Source: Bacillota bacterium (lineage in GTDB: Bacteria > Bacillota > Clostridia > Lachnospirales > Lachnospiraceae). From it: 31,139 nucleotides of DNA. Numbering within the stretch: the stretch's first letter is position 1; each line of letters opens with the position of its first letter. Shown in pieces: positions 6,261 to 14,866 of the stretch. The translations under genes and the position numbers were made by a program. The stretch lies in contig JAEZKD010000172.1 of assembly GCA_023415655.1 (NCBI GenBank), positions 1 through 31,139 of the forward strand, written 5' to 3'. Below the pieces are notes generated by a model. The model made no database searches, was not told the DNA's origin, and saw nothing but the letters and a program-made list of their open reading frames with translations.

Positions 6261-8267
6261 ATGATAGAACATACGAAAAAACAAAAGAAACAGCAAACAA
6301 TTAGTAGACAAATACAAAGAGTGATGGTTTTATCCATGGTAATATCTTTGTTAGTAGTTGGGCTAATTTCTATTGTAATGAATTTTGTAACAACGGTTAG
6401 TAATTTGAAAAATTCGATGGGCTTATTGGCGACTGAAGCTGGAGCACATATCAACTCAGCTTTAAAAACAGAGCTTGGTCAAGTTGAATTGCTTGGTACT
6501 ATGGCAGAGCTTGGTGGGGATGCTATGTCCATTGAAGAGAAAACAGAGGTATTAAAAAAATACAAAGAACATTATGGCTGGCTTTCTGCAACTATTTTAG
6601 ATACAGGGGGCTATCCTCTTGGAAGTACAGCTTATAATTTTGCAGATAAAGAATATTTTAAAAATGCAGTGAGTGGAGTAACAACAGCCAGTGATCCTGT
6701 GTATCAAGAGGCATTAAGTACAATGATTATTAACTTTGCAGCACCATTATGGAAAGATGGTGTACAGGATACGGAAATCGTTGGTATTGTTCTTGTAACG
6801 GAGGATGCAGCAGCTTTTTCTGATATGATGGCAGACATACAAATTTCTGATAATGCTGGGGCATATATGATTAATTCTTCTGGTGTGGTAATTGCAAGTG
6901 ATGATTATGATTCCGTATTAAATGCAGAGAATTCAATAGAAGATGCTAAGACAAATTCAGAACTTAAGAGTCTTGCGGCATTAGAAAGGAAGATGATAGC
7001 TGGCGAAAGTGGTTCTGGAAGTTATTCCTATCGTGGACGATCTGAAGTAATGGCATATTCACCAATCGGAATCAATGGATGGTCGATTGCAGTATATGCT
7101 CCATATATGGACTTCCTAACCGGTACTGTAATTGGTATTGTAGTAACTATCTTTTTAATGATAGGTGCAATATCAGTAGCTATTTATTTTGCAAAGAAGA
7201 TTGGCAATAAAATTGGAGAACCAATAAAGCTATGTGCAGAACGTATTCGTTTGCTTGGCGAAGGGGATTTGGTCACACCGGTTCCAGAGATTAAAACAGA
7301 GGACGAGACAAAAGTGTTGGCAGATGCAACAACTGATATTGTAACTGCACAGAGTGCAATCATTGGGGATCTATCTTATATATTAAAGGAGATGGCAGGT
7401 GGAGACTTTGCAATCAGATCTAGAATTGGAAAAGAAGCTTATGTAGGTTCTTATGTGAACTTAATTACTTCAGCCAATGAATTAGTTGTTAAAATGAGTG
7501 ATACACTAAAAAGTATCAAACAAGGATCTGATGAAGTATCTATGGGAGCTTCTCAGTTGGCAGAAGGTTCCCAGAACCTTGCAGAAGGTTCCACAGATCA
7601 GGCTGGGTCTGTAGAAGAGCTACAAGCAACAATCATGGATGTGACGGAACGTGTCGGAGAAAATGCGAAGGAAACGGAATCCGCGGCAATTATTGCAGTT
7701 GAAGTAGCAGATAAAGCACAGGCTAGTCGACAAGAGATGGATAACATGACCAAAGCGATGGAGCAAATTAGTGCTACTTCGTTACAAATTGAAAATATTA
7801 TTGGAGAAATTGAAGATATTGCAGGACAGACAAATCTCCTATCCTTAAATGCTGCAATTGAAGCTGCTCGCGCGGGAGAGGCAGGACGTGGCTTTGCAGT
7901 TGTTGCTGATCAGATTCGTAAACTAGCAGAAGATAGTGCAGCCTCTGCAGTCAATACAAAGAATCTGATTGAATCAGCGATTTCAGAGATAAAGAATGGA
8001 AATGAGATTGCAGAGAGAACTGCAGAAGCAATGAGAGACGTAATTGAAGGACTTCAGACGATTGCTCAAAGAGCCGATGTAGTTAGTAAAAATTCAGCTC
8101 AGCAGGCTGATATGATGGAACAGCTAGAAAAAGGAGTGGATCAGATTGCTGAAGTCGTACAGGGAAACTCTGCAATTGCGCAAGAGGTTTCAGCAACGAG
8201 TGAAGAATTATCTGCCCAAGCAATTTCCTTAGATAATCTAGTGAACCAATTTACTTTGAGATATTAG
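6261..8267 (+). CDS. Methyl-accepting chemotaxis protein with dCache-type sensor
   Basis: 668-residue membrane chemoreceptor. Helix 1 is at about 22-42. The extracellular sensor (about 43-285) has dCache features such as GWLSATILDTGGYPLGSTAYNFADKEYFKNA and SDPVY. Helix 2 is at about 290-308. A HAMP domain follows, then a second HAMP-like stretch (about 370-425), then the cytoplasmic signalling domain. Its hairpin tip is the highly conserved stretch at about residues 519-560 (IAGQTNLLSLNAAIEAARAGE), which contacts CheA and CheW. There is no C-terminal CheR-docking pentapeptide. ATG 6261 is preceded by GTGGGG at 6 nt; an in-frame ATG at 6237 lacks a site. The ligand is unknown. No chemotaxis or flagellar genes flank it, so it is an orphan receptor feeding a pathway encoded elsewhere. 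Confidence 0.93.
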   Translation: MIEHTKKQKKQQTISRQIQRVMVLSMVISLLVVGLISIVMNFVTTVSNLKNSMGLLATEAGAHINSALKTELGQVELLGTMAELGGDAMSIEEKTEVLKKYKEHYGWLSATILDTGGYPLGSTAYNFADKEYFKNAVSGVTTASDPVYQEALSTMIINFAAPLWKDGVQDTEIVGIVLVTEDAAAFSDMMADIQISDNAGAYMINSSGVVIASDDYDSVLNAENSIEDAKTNSELKSLAALERKMIAGESGSGSYSYRGRSEVMAYSPIGINGWSIAVYAPYMDFLTGTVIGIVVTIFLMIGAISVAIYFAKKIGNKIGEPIKLCAERIRLLGEGDLVTPVPEIKTEDETKVLADATTDIVTAQSAIIGDLSYILKEMAGGDFAIRSRIGKEAYVGSYVNLITSANELVVKMSDTLKSIKQGSDEVSMGASQLAEGSQNLAEGSTDQAGSVEELQATIMDVTERVGENAKETESAAIIAVEVADKAQASRQEMDNMTKAMEQISATSLQIENIIGEIEDIAGQTNLLSLNAAIEAARAGEAGRGFAVVADQIRKLAEDSAASAVNTKNLIESAISEIKNGNEIAERTAEAMRDVIEGLQTIAQRADVVSKNSAQQADMMEQLEKGVDQIAEVVQGNSAIAQEVSATSEELSAQAISLDNLVNQFTLRY

Positions 8268-8275
8268 TGAATAAG

Positions 8276-8370
8276 AAAGAGTCTGATGCGTGATTCAGAT
8301 TTGTAACCTTATGATATATCAATAGGATATGTTAAGTTACATTTGAATCATGAAACAGACTCTTTTTTTT
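8276..8370 (+). terminator. Long-stem terminator after the chemoreceptor gene
   Basis: AAAGAGTCTG (8276-8285) pairs with CAGACTCTTT (8356-8365). Inner arms TGATTCA/TGAATCA and GTAAC/GTTAC extend the stem over about 90 nt, and eight or more T residues follow. It sits between convergent genes; the minus-strand side lacks a comparable T run, so it mainly serves the plus strand. Confidence 0.8.
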
Positions 8371-9608
8371 TATTGTTTTTGATAAAGCAGTATACTACGG
8401 TATTCGGTTGGTGTCTTACCAATGATCTTTTTAAAGGTCTTTGTAAAATAACAGATATCGGTATATCCACAATGCTGTGCAATGGTTTGTATCTGTAAAT
8501 CAGTGGAATTGAGTAAGAATACAGCATGTTGGATTCTTTGAGAATTGACATATTCCGTCAAGGTAAAGCCGGTTTCCTTTTTGAATAGACTAGATAGGTA
8601 ACTTGCATTGATATTGAGCATTTTGGCCTGTGTCTTCAGGCTTAAATCACCTACTAAATTGGAATAAACATTCATCATAATTTTACGTACCGGAGTGGAA
8701 TAGCCTTTTAGTGAGTGATTTTTGACAATAAGAGCATACTTTCTTGGCATCTCTCTCATAATGGATATCAGTGCATCTACCGAGTTGGTATTATCAATTC
8801 TGTGTGCATATTTACTTGAGATTTGGTCAACATACAAAGGATGTACCGCTCCAGATTCTGCAGCCTTTCGAAGTAAGGTATTCATCACGATTGCATAATT
8901 TTTATAATTACGAATTGGGTCAGAGAGACGTTGTTCAAAAAGTTGAGGTGTAATGGTAGCTATTTGCATTTCGATTTTATTAATTTGACCATGAGCAACC
9001 GAGTGCAAGAGGTCATTTTCTAAGCGATATCGTTCCTCCATATACTGCATGGTATCAAAGAGTACATCTGAGTATTTGGGTTCTTCCGCATTATCCGTGA
9101 ACGAAGTAAGCATGTATTTGCTTTCATATTCTGAATTATTCACTGTATAATGCTCGGCAGAACCGAAGATAATGTCACCAAAGGTATTGAATATCGTACT
9201 CAAATAATTATAAGAGATGAAAATCGGTACTTTTTGTAGTATATAATCTAAAAGCTGATTGCACTCTGGCGGAATGTGGTATTTTTCTGCTAATTTTATT
9301 TGATGATTGGATGAAAAGGATGTGAGAGAATAAGGTCCAACCAATAAGTAAGTCGCAGTATTTGTAATAGGTAATTTAATCATTGTATATTGGAAAGAAA
9401 ATTCATCCATAATATGATTAATCGCATTTGAATTACAATAAGAAAGTAATTCATTAAAATGCTTGGAGTAATCAATGTCTGGATTGATTAACTGACGTAA
9501 TCCATAATCAAATGGCTCCATTTCGTAGTTTTCCTCAATTATCCGAGTATTCAGATTTAAGTTTACCAACAGATTCTTTAGAAAATTTAGTTCAGGTTGA
9601 AAGTTCAT
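8370..9608 (-). CDS. AraC-family transcriptional regulator of the adjacent sugar locus
   Basis: 412 residues. The C-terminal AraC/XylS domain (about 305-408) contains two helix-turn-helix units: LSLKTQAKMLNINASYLSSLFKKETGFTL and TIAQHCGYTDICYFTKTFKKIIGKTPTEYR, the family signature. The N-terminal about 290 residues contain no cupin, receiver or membrane segment that I recognise, so the effector site is of an unassigned type. The start follows GGAGGT at 7-8 nt on the minus strand. It is divergent from the GPH transporter and GH2 enzyme, with 145 bp between the start codons. That arrangement suggests it activates that pair in response to the sugar. The minus-strand gene ends inside the convergent terminator region. 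Confidence 0.9.
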   Translation of the reverse strand: MNFQPELNFLKNLLVNLNLNTRIIEENYEMEPFDYGLRQLINPDIDYSKHFNELLSYCNSNAINHIMDEFSFQYTMIKLPITNTATYLLVGPYSLTSFSSNHQIKLAEKYHIPPECNQLLDYILQKVPIFISYNYLSTIFNTFGDIIFGSAEHYTVNNSEYESKYMLTSFTDNAEEPKYSDVLFDTMQYMEERYRLENDLLHSVAHGQINKIEMQIATITPQLFEQRLSDPIRNYKNYAIVMNTLLRKAAESGAVHPLYVDQISSKYAHRIDNTNSVDALISIMREMPRKYALIVKNHSLKGYSTPVRKIMMNVYSNLVGDLSLKTQAKMLNINASYLSSLFKKETGFTLTEYVNSQRIQHAVFLLNSTDLQIQTIAQHCGYTDICYFTKTFKKIIGKTPTEYRSILLYQKQ

Positions 9609-9753
9609 AGTACACCTCCACTCATATTATTGTATAAATTTTTAGAAATATCAAGATAATCCAAAAATAATACAAAAACAAAGAAGATTGTACTAACGGT
9701 AAAAGGGGAATATTAGTTATGATTATGACATCAATTAGATTAGGAGAGTAATT
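9609..9753. promoter_or_regulatory. Divergent control region between the AraC gene and the GPH transporter
   Basis: 145 AT-rich bp must contain both promoters and the AraC site. The GPH gene has AGGAGA about 8 nt before its ATG, and the AraC gene has GGAGGT. TACAAT on the minus strand (complement of about 9630-9635) is a possible -10 for the regulator. No clear -35/-10 pair is seen for the transporter, as expected for an activator-dependent promoter. I could not define an operator repeat with confidence. Confidence 0.4.
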
Positions 9754-11157
9754 ATGAGTACTAAAAATGAAGTCCGCCCATTTGGCTGGAGAGACAAAGT
9801 AGGATATATGTTTGGTAACGTAGGTAATGATTTTACCTTTCTCTTTGCTAGTATATTTTTAACAGTATTCTATATGAAGGTTCTTGGAATCAATGCTGCA
9901 TGGACAAGTATTTTATTTGTGGTAGCAAGATTTGTAGACGCATTTACTGATATAACAATGGGCCGCATTGCAGATAAGAAAAAACCAGGAAAGTATGGTA
10001 AGTTTAGACAGTGGTTACGTTGGATCTGTGCACCAGTTGCATTAGCAAGTTTCTTAATGTATCAAAGTTCTATGGTGAATGCACCGATGACCATTCGTAT
10101 CATCTATATGTTTGTAACTTACCTGTTATGGGGTAGTATTTTCTATACAGCGATTAACATTCCTTACGGCTCTATGGCGTCTGTAATCAGTGATTCCTCA
10201 GAGGACCGTGCTTCTCTTTCCACCTTCCGTAGTATCGGTAGTGTAATTGCAAATCTTGTGGTAGGTGTAGGGGCTCCATTATTAATTTATACAACGGATG
10301 AAGCTGGAAATCAGATTGTACAAGGTGGAAGATTTACACTGATTGCAGCTGTCTTTTCTGTACTTGCTTTAATTTGTTATTTAATTTGTTTTTATACAAC
10401 TACAGAACGTGTGAGAATTGAACCAAAGGCGACAGATAAACAACTTACTCTTGGACAAACTTTAAAAGGACTTGTTACAAGCCGTGCCATGATCGGTATC
10501 ATTCTTGCAAGTATAGGTATACTTGCAGCATCTATCATGACTCAAACAATTAACCAGTTCCTTTTTATTGATTACTTCAAGGATAACAGAGGTATCTCTG
10601 TAATGACTATATTAAGTATGATACCTAGTATCGTTTTAGCACCTTTTGCAGTTCCATTGAGCAAACGCTTTGGTAAGCGTGAAATTGGTATCTTCGGAAG
10701 CTTATGTGCGGGACTCTCATATTTAGTACTATTTATTATCCGCACACAAAATATGTGGGTATTTATCATCATCAATACAATCGGCTTTTTAGGTTTTGGT
10801 GTATTTAACTTGATTATGTATGCTATCATTATCGATATTATTGATGATCAGGAAGTAAAAACAGGAGCAAGAGAAGATGGTACCATCTATGGAGCTTATT
10901 CTTTTGCACGTAAAATTGGACAGGCAATTGCTGGCGGTTTAGGTAGTGGTGCACTTGTTGTTATTGGTTATAACGAAGCTGTACAGGTACAAACAGAATC
11001 GGTCGTACAAGGAATCTATACAGTGGCGAGCCTAATTCCAGCCATTCTTTATTTCGTGGTTGCATTAGCGTTGTTATTCATCTATCCATTGTCTAAGAAA
11101 AAAGTAGAAGAAAATAATGCATTCTTAAAAGCAAAACGTGAAGGATCAAATGCCTAA
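9754..11157 (+). CDS. GPH-family sugar:cation symporter (MFS superfamily)
   Basis: 467 residues with about twelve membrane helices. The N-terminus FGWRDKVGYMFGNVGNDFTF and the segment VDAFTDITMGRIADK (about residues 61-75, with D62 and D66 in the cation/substrate region) are typical of the glycoside-pentoside-hexuronide:cation symporters (relatives of MelB, UidB and XynB-type carriers). The basic loop GKYGKFRQWLRW follows. The later block IIDIIDDQEVKTGAREDGTIYGAYSFARKIGQA is the second family hallmark. It precedes the GH2 gene by 19 nt with its own AAGGAGG between, so the two form one operon. It probably imports the intact beta-glycoside or glycoside fragment that the GH2 enzyme splits; galactoside versus glucuronide cannot be told from sequence alone. 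Confidence 0.92.
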   Translation: MSTKNEVRPFGWRDKVGYMFGNVGNDFTFLFASIFLTVFYMKVLGINAAWTSILFVVARFVDAFTDITMGRIADKKKPGKYGKFRQWLRWICAPVALASFLMYQSSMVNAPMTIRIIYMFVTYLLWGSIFYTAINIPYGSMASVISDSSEDRASLSTFRSIGSVIANLVVGVGAPLLIYTTDEAGNQIVQGGRFTLIAAVFSVLALICYLICFYTTTERVRIEPKATDKQLTLGQTLKGLVTSRAMIGIILASIGILAASIMTQTINQFLFIDYFKDNRGISVMTILSMIPSIVLAPFAVPLSKRFGKREIGIFGSLCAGLSYLVLFIIRTQNMWVFIIINTIGFLGFGVFNLIMYAIIIDIIDDQEVKTGAREDGTIYGAYSFARKIGQAIAGGLGSGALVVIGYNEAVQVQTESVVQGIYTVASLIPAILYFVVALALLFIYPLSKKKVEENNAFLKAKREGSNA

Positions 11158-11176
11158 TTTAACTAAGGAGGAAAAT

Positions 11177-13408
11177 ATGAGACAAATTATTAATTGGAAT
11201 ACAAAATGGGCTTTCTCTAAGGAAGCCCAAGCTGTACCACAGGTAATGCCTGAAAACTGGTACTGGGTTAACGTACCACACACTTGGAATGATATTGATG
11301 GTCAAGATGGTGGTAACGACTTATATCGTGGAACTGCTTATTATGCAAAGAAATTAGAAAAGGTAGATCTTCCAACAGCAGATAGATACTACATGGAGTT
11401 TTGTGGAGCTAACGCTTCTGCAGATCTTTATGTAAATGGGAAACACATGGCACACCATGATGGGGGTTACTCTACATGGAGAGTGGATATTACCGATGTG
11501 TTAGAAGCAGAAAACTTAATCGTAGTTGCAGTAGACAATGGCATCAACGAAACAGTATATCCACAACAGGCAGACTTCACATTCTATGGCGGTCTTTACC
11601 GTGATGTTAACATTATTGCAGTTGCAGAGTCTCACTTTGACTTAGATTACTACGGAGCCCCTGGTATCAAAGTAACACCTGCAATTGAAGGTGCGAATGC
11701 AAACGTTGAAATCGAAGTATACGTAACCAATCAAAAAGAAGAACAGTCTCTTGTATATACAGTAAAAGATGCGCAAGGCAATGTAGTTGCTAATGTATCA
11801 ACAAAAGATACAAAAGTGAACGTAACCATTGAAAATGTTCATTTATGGCACGGAAGAAAAGACCCTTATCTTTATACAGCAGAGGTTGTATTAGTAAGTG
11901 GTGAAGAAGCCATTGATAACGTATCTACACGTTTCGGATGCCGTACGTTTGAAATCCATCCAGAGAACGGATTTATCTTAAATGGCGAAGAGTATCCACT
12001 TCGTGGTGTATCTCGTCACCAGGATAAATGGGGTATCGGTAATGCACTTTTAAAAGAGCATCATGATGAAGATATGGAAATGATCTGTGAGATGGGTGCT
12101 ACAACCATTCGTCTTGCACACTATCAGCATGATCAATATTTCTATGATTTATGTGATGAAAAGGGTATGGTTGTTTGGGCTGAGATTCCATATATTTCTC
12201 GCCACATGCCTACTGGTCGTGAAAATACAATCTCTCAGATGAAGGAGTTGATTCTTCAGAATTACAACCATCCATCGATTGTTGTATGGGGATTATCCAA
12301 TGAAATCACAATGACTGGTAAGTCCGATGAAGACTTATTAGAAAACCATAGAATCTTAAATGACATGGCTCATGAAATGGATAAAACAAGATTAACAACC
12401 ATCGCTTGTGTATCACCATGTAGCATCGATGATCCATACGTTCAGATTCCAGATGTTGTTTCCTACAACCACTATTTTGGATGGTACGGTGGAGATACTT
12501 CCATGAACGGACCATGGTTTGATAACTTCCATGCAAAATATCCAAACATTCCAATTGGATGTAGTGAATACGGATGTGAAGCACTTAACTGGCATTCTTC
12601 CACTCCAGACCAGGGTGACTACACAGAAGAATATCAGGCTTACTATCATGAAGAGTTAATCAAACAGCTTTTCTCTAGAAAGTATATTTGGGCAACTCAT
12701 GTATGGAATATGTTTGACTTCGGTGCGGATGCACGTAACGAAGGTGGAGAAAATGGACAGAACCACAAAGGTCTTGTAACATTTGATCGTAAGTATAAGA
12801 AAGACTCCTTCTATGCATACAAAGCATGGTTATCCGATGAACCATTTGTTCACATCTGTGGAAAACGTTATGTTGATCGTGTAGAAGAGGTAACTAAGGT
12901 AACAGTATACTCTAACCAGCCAAAGGTTGAATTATTTGCAAATGGTGTTAGCCTTGGAGTACAGGAAAGTGCAGAGCATTTCTTCTACTTTGAAGTGCCT
13001 AACAAGGGTGAAACTACATTAGTAGCTGTTGCTGGTGAATGCAAGGATGAAAGCTTCTTACGTAAGGTAGAAGTATTCAATGAAGACTATCGCTTAAAGG
13101 AAAAGGGAGCAATCCTTAACTGGTTTGATATCACTGAAAAAGAAGGATATTTCTCCTTAAATGATAAAATCAGTGCGATCATGGAAGCGGAGGAAGGTCG
13201 TGAGTTCTTTACTCAGATGATGAAGAAAGCTTCCGAAGGTCAGGAAAATGCAAATGCATTCCAGATGAGTCCAGAAATGATGGCGATGCTAGGTTCCTTT
13301 ACCGTCCTTCGTCTTACAAGCTTAATGGGTGCAGCGCATATGTCTTTAACCAAGGAACAGTTATTAGACTTAAATGCAAAGTTAAATACAATTAAAAAAC
13401 CAGAATAA
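11177..13408 (+). CDS. Glycoside hydrolase family 2 (beta-galactosidase/beta-glucuronidase type) with helical C-terminal extension
   Basis: 743 residues, no signal peptide, so cytoplasmic. The sugar-binding jelly-roll is at about 1-185, an Ig-like domain at about 190-275, and the TIM barrel at about 280-570. The acid/base is E376 in VWGLSNE and the nucleophile E464 in IGCSEYG, the standard GH2 pair. Another barrel motif is WNMFDF. An Ig-like module (about 575-645) follows. The last about 95 residues are helical and methionine-rich (MSPEMMAMLG, SLMGAAHMSL), not part of the classic GH2 core. ATG 11177 follows AAGGAGG at 5 nt; the upstream ATG 11138 lies within the transporter gene. It should hydrolyse the sugar imported by the GPH symporter. 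Substrate specificity is unresolved: beta-galactoside or beta-glucuronide are the leading options. Confidence 0.92.
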   Translation: MRQIINWNTKWAFSKEAQAVPQVMPENWYWVNVPHTWNDIDGQDGGNDLYRGTAYYAKKLEKVDLPTADRYYMEFCGANASADLYVNGKHMAHHDGGYSTWRVDITDVLEAENLIVVAVDNGINETVYPQQADFTFYGGLYRDVNIIAVAESHFDLDYYGAPGIKVTPAIEGANANVEIEVYVTNQKEEQSLVYTVKDAQGNVVANVSTKDTKVNVTIENVHLWHGRKDPYLYTAEVVLVSGEEAIDNVSTRFGCRTFEIHPENGFILNGEEYPLRGVSRHQDKWGIGNALLKEHHDEDMEMICEMGATTIRLAHYQHDQYFYDLCDEKGMVVWAEIPYISRHMPTGRENTISQMKELILQNYNHPSIVVWGLSNEITMTGKSDEDLLENHRILNDMAHEMDKTRLTTIACVSPCSIDDPYVQIPDVVSYNHYFGWYGGDTSMNGPWFDNFHAKYPNIPIGCSEYGCEALNWHSSTPDQGDYTEEYQAYYHEELIKQLFSRKYIWATHVWNMFDFGADARNEGGENGQNHKGLVTFDRKYKKDSFYAYKAWLSDEPFVHICGKRYVDRVEEVTKVTVYSNQPKVELFANGVSLGVQESAEHFFYFEVPNKGETTLVAVAGECKDESFLRKVEVFNEDYRLKEKGAILNWFDITEKEGYFSLNDKISAIMEAEEGREFFTQMMKKASEGQENANAFQMSPEMMAMLGSFTVLRLTSLMGAAHMSLTKEQLLDLNAKLNTIKKPE

Positions 13409-13426
13409 GATTAGTAATTTATATAG

Positions 13427-13467
13427 AAAAAACGCTACAGCCAAGTGTATGGTTGTAGCGTTTTTTT
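13427..13467 (+). terminator. Terminator after the GH2 gene
   Basis: AAAACGCTACAGCC and GGTTGTAGCGTTTT form a long stem with one G-U pair and an 8-nt loop, followed by T residues up to 13467. The A-rich 5' flank could also make it work on the minus strand. Confidence 0.9.
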
Positions 13468-13575
13468 ATGAAAGGTATGATCTGTTACATACATGTAATG
13501 AAGAAACTTGAAAAATGTCATTATTAGTAATACAATGGAAATGAAAATTAAAATTTCTATATGGAGGGTGGATGT

Positions 13576-14568
13576 ATGGCATTTTGTATACGATGTGGGA
13601 AACGGCTTGCAGATGGGGAGGTTTGTACCTGTACTAGTGTTACACAAACCATGAACCAGCAGTTTAACCAACAGGTAGTGAATCAACAATTCAATCAACA
13701 AGAACCAAATCAACAGCTTTATCAGCAGAATTTTAATTACCAAGAAAGTAACGCATACAATCAATCAACAAGTAATCCTAGGAGTAAAGGGAGAAACAAA
13801 CTACTTTGGATACTACCTATCGTCTTGGGAGCAATCTTATTAACTGTTATTATCTTTATTTCTAGTTCGTCTAGCCATATGGATCCAGTGAATGATTTTG
13901 TTGAGAAAATTAATAGTAGAAGGACCAATCCAATGGAGATCATTGGTTCTATGTCACCCGATTTTGCGGATGATGCATTGAATAGAGTATATCAGTTGAT
14001 GATGAAAAGTGATGAGTTGAAAGAGGAGTTTGCAGATATAGAGGTATTTCTAGAAGATATGTATGACGCTTGTGATGATGAGTACGATCAATGGAAGCTT
14101 TCTTTTGATATGAGATCTGAGAGTAAGATGGGCAAGGAAGACTTGGAAGATTTACAGGATAGCTATGAGTATTTCTTTGAAAGTTGTGAATATGGAGCTA
14201 ATGATATCAATGAAATCCTTAGCGATGAGGATGAAATTGATGATTTAGTGGATGAAATAGATATTGATGTTAAGGATGCCAAAGAAATTTTAAAGGCAAT
14301 GCGTACATATTATACAAACTATAAAGATGCAAAGATTACGGAAGCATATGAAGTCAAAGGTAAGTTTATTGTTACCGCTGACAAAGAAACATATAAGACA
14401 AACACGGTAACATATGTTGTTGCTAAAGTGAAGGGTGATTGGGTATATTGTGGAATGGTAGATGATTATATTGATTATTTCGAGGATGAAAATAGTGGCT
14501 GTTTTAACTTCATCCAGAATTATCTTAATAATTCTTACTTACGAGATTTTACAGATTTTGGTTTATAA
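13576..14568 (+). CDS. Zinc-ribbon membrane protein with Q/N-rich linker and acidic outer domain
   Basis: 330 residues. An N-terminal zinc ribbon has C4-x2-C7 and C17-x-C19 (FCIRCGKRLADGEVCTCT). A Gln/Asn-rich stretch (about 26-64) repeats NQQFNQQ-like units. One membrane helix (about 75-97) follows, then an acidic outer domain (about 100-330) full of D and E, mostly helical, ending in a beta-rich part (KGKFIVTADKETYKTNTVTYVVAKVKGDW) like small lumazine- or NTF2-like ectodomains of other zinc-ribbon membrane proteins. The likely topology is zinc ribbon inside, acidic domain outside. GGAGG lies 8 nt before ATG 13576; the earlier ATG 13561 has no site and contains that one. It is monocistronic between two hairpins. 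Function unknown; signal relay or an envelope scaffold are guesses. Confidence 0.82.
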   Translation: MAFCIRCGKRLADGEVCTCTSVTQTMNQQFNQQVVNQQFNQQEPNQQLYQQNFNYQESNAYNQSTSNPRSKGRNKLLWILPIVLGAILLTVIIFISSSSSHMDPVNDFVEKINSRRTNPMEIIGSMSPDFADDALNRVYQLMMKSDELKEEFADIEVFLEDMYDACDDEYDQWKLSFDMRSESKMGKEDLEDLQDSYEYFFESCEYGANDINEILSDEDEIDDLVDEIDIDVKDAKEILKAMRTYYTNYKDAKITEAYEVKGKFIVTADKETYKTNTVTYVVAKVKGDWVYCGMVDDYIDYFEDENSGCFNFIQNYLNNSYLRDFTDFGL

Positions 14569-14575
14569 TCTAAAA

Positions 14576-14617
14576 AAAGCCCTGATGTGGTTGTAATTGA
14601 CAAGACATCAGGGCTTT
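14576..14617. terminator. Hairpin after the zinc-ribbon gene
   Basis: AAAGCCCTGATGT (14576-14588 approx.) pairs with ACATCAGGGCTTT (14605-14617), a perfect 13-bp stem. Only three T residues follow on the plus strand, while the minus strand would read seven T residues. It probably still ends the plus-strand transcript. Confidence 0.75.
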
Positions 14618-14755
14618 GTCATTTCCTCCTCTCTTGACCTGACACTATGAGATGTCATTCTTTGGATTGCGTCTATTTAAATGCACAACATTGGTGAAAA
14701 ATATAATCTAGTAAGGATTTGACATAGATAGTTAGGAACTTCTTTTCTGATCTTG

Positions 14756-14785
14756 TTGGTATATTGTACCATAAAATGATATAAT
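14756..14785 (+). promoter_or_regulatory. Candidate promoter of the two-component/ABC locus
   Basis: TTGGTA (14756-14761), an 18-bp spacer and TATAAT (14780-14785), 81 bp before the response regulator. The -35 box is weak, fitting a regulated promoter. The rest of the 14618-14866 gap shows nothing else I can name. Confidence 0.5.
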
Positions 14786-14866
14786 CAAGCTAAAATACAT
14801 ACTGAGTGTGTAAACTTTGTATTAAGAGCACTCATACAGTTCATTTGATAAGTAAGAGGAGGCAGT

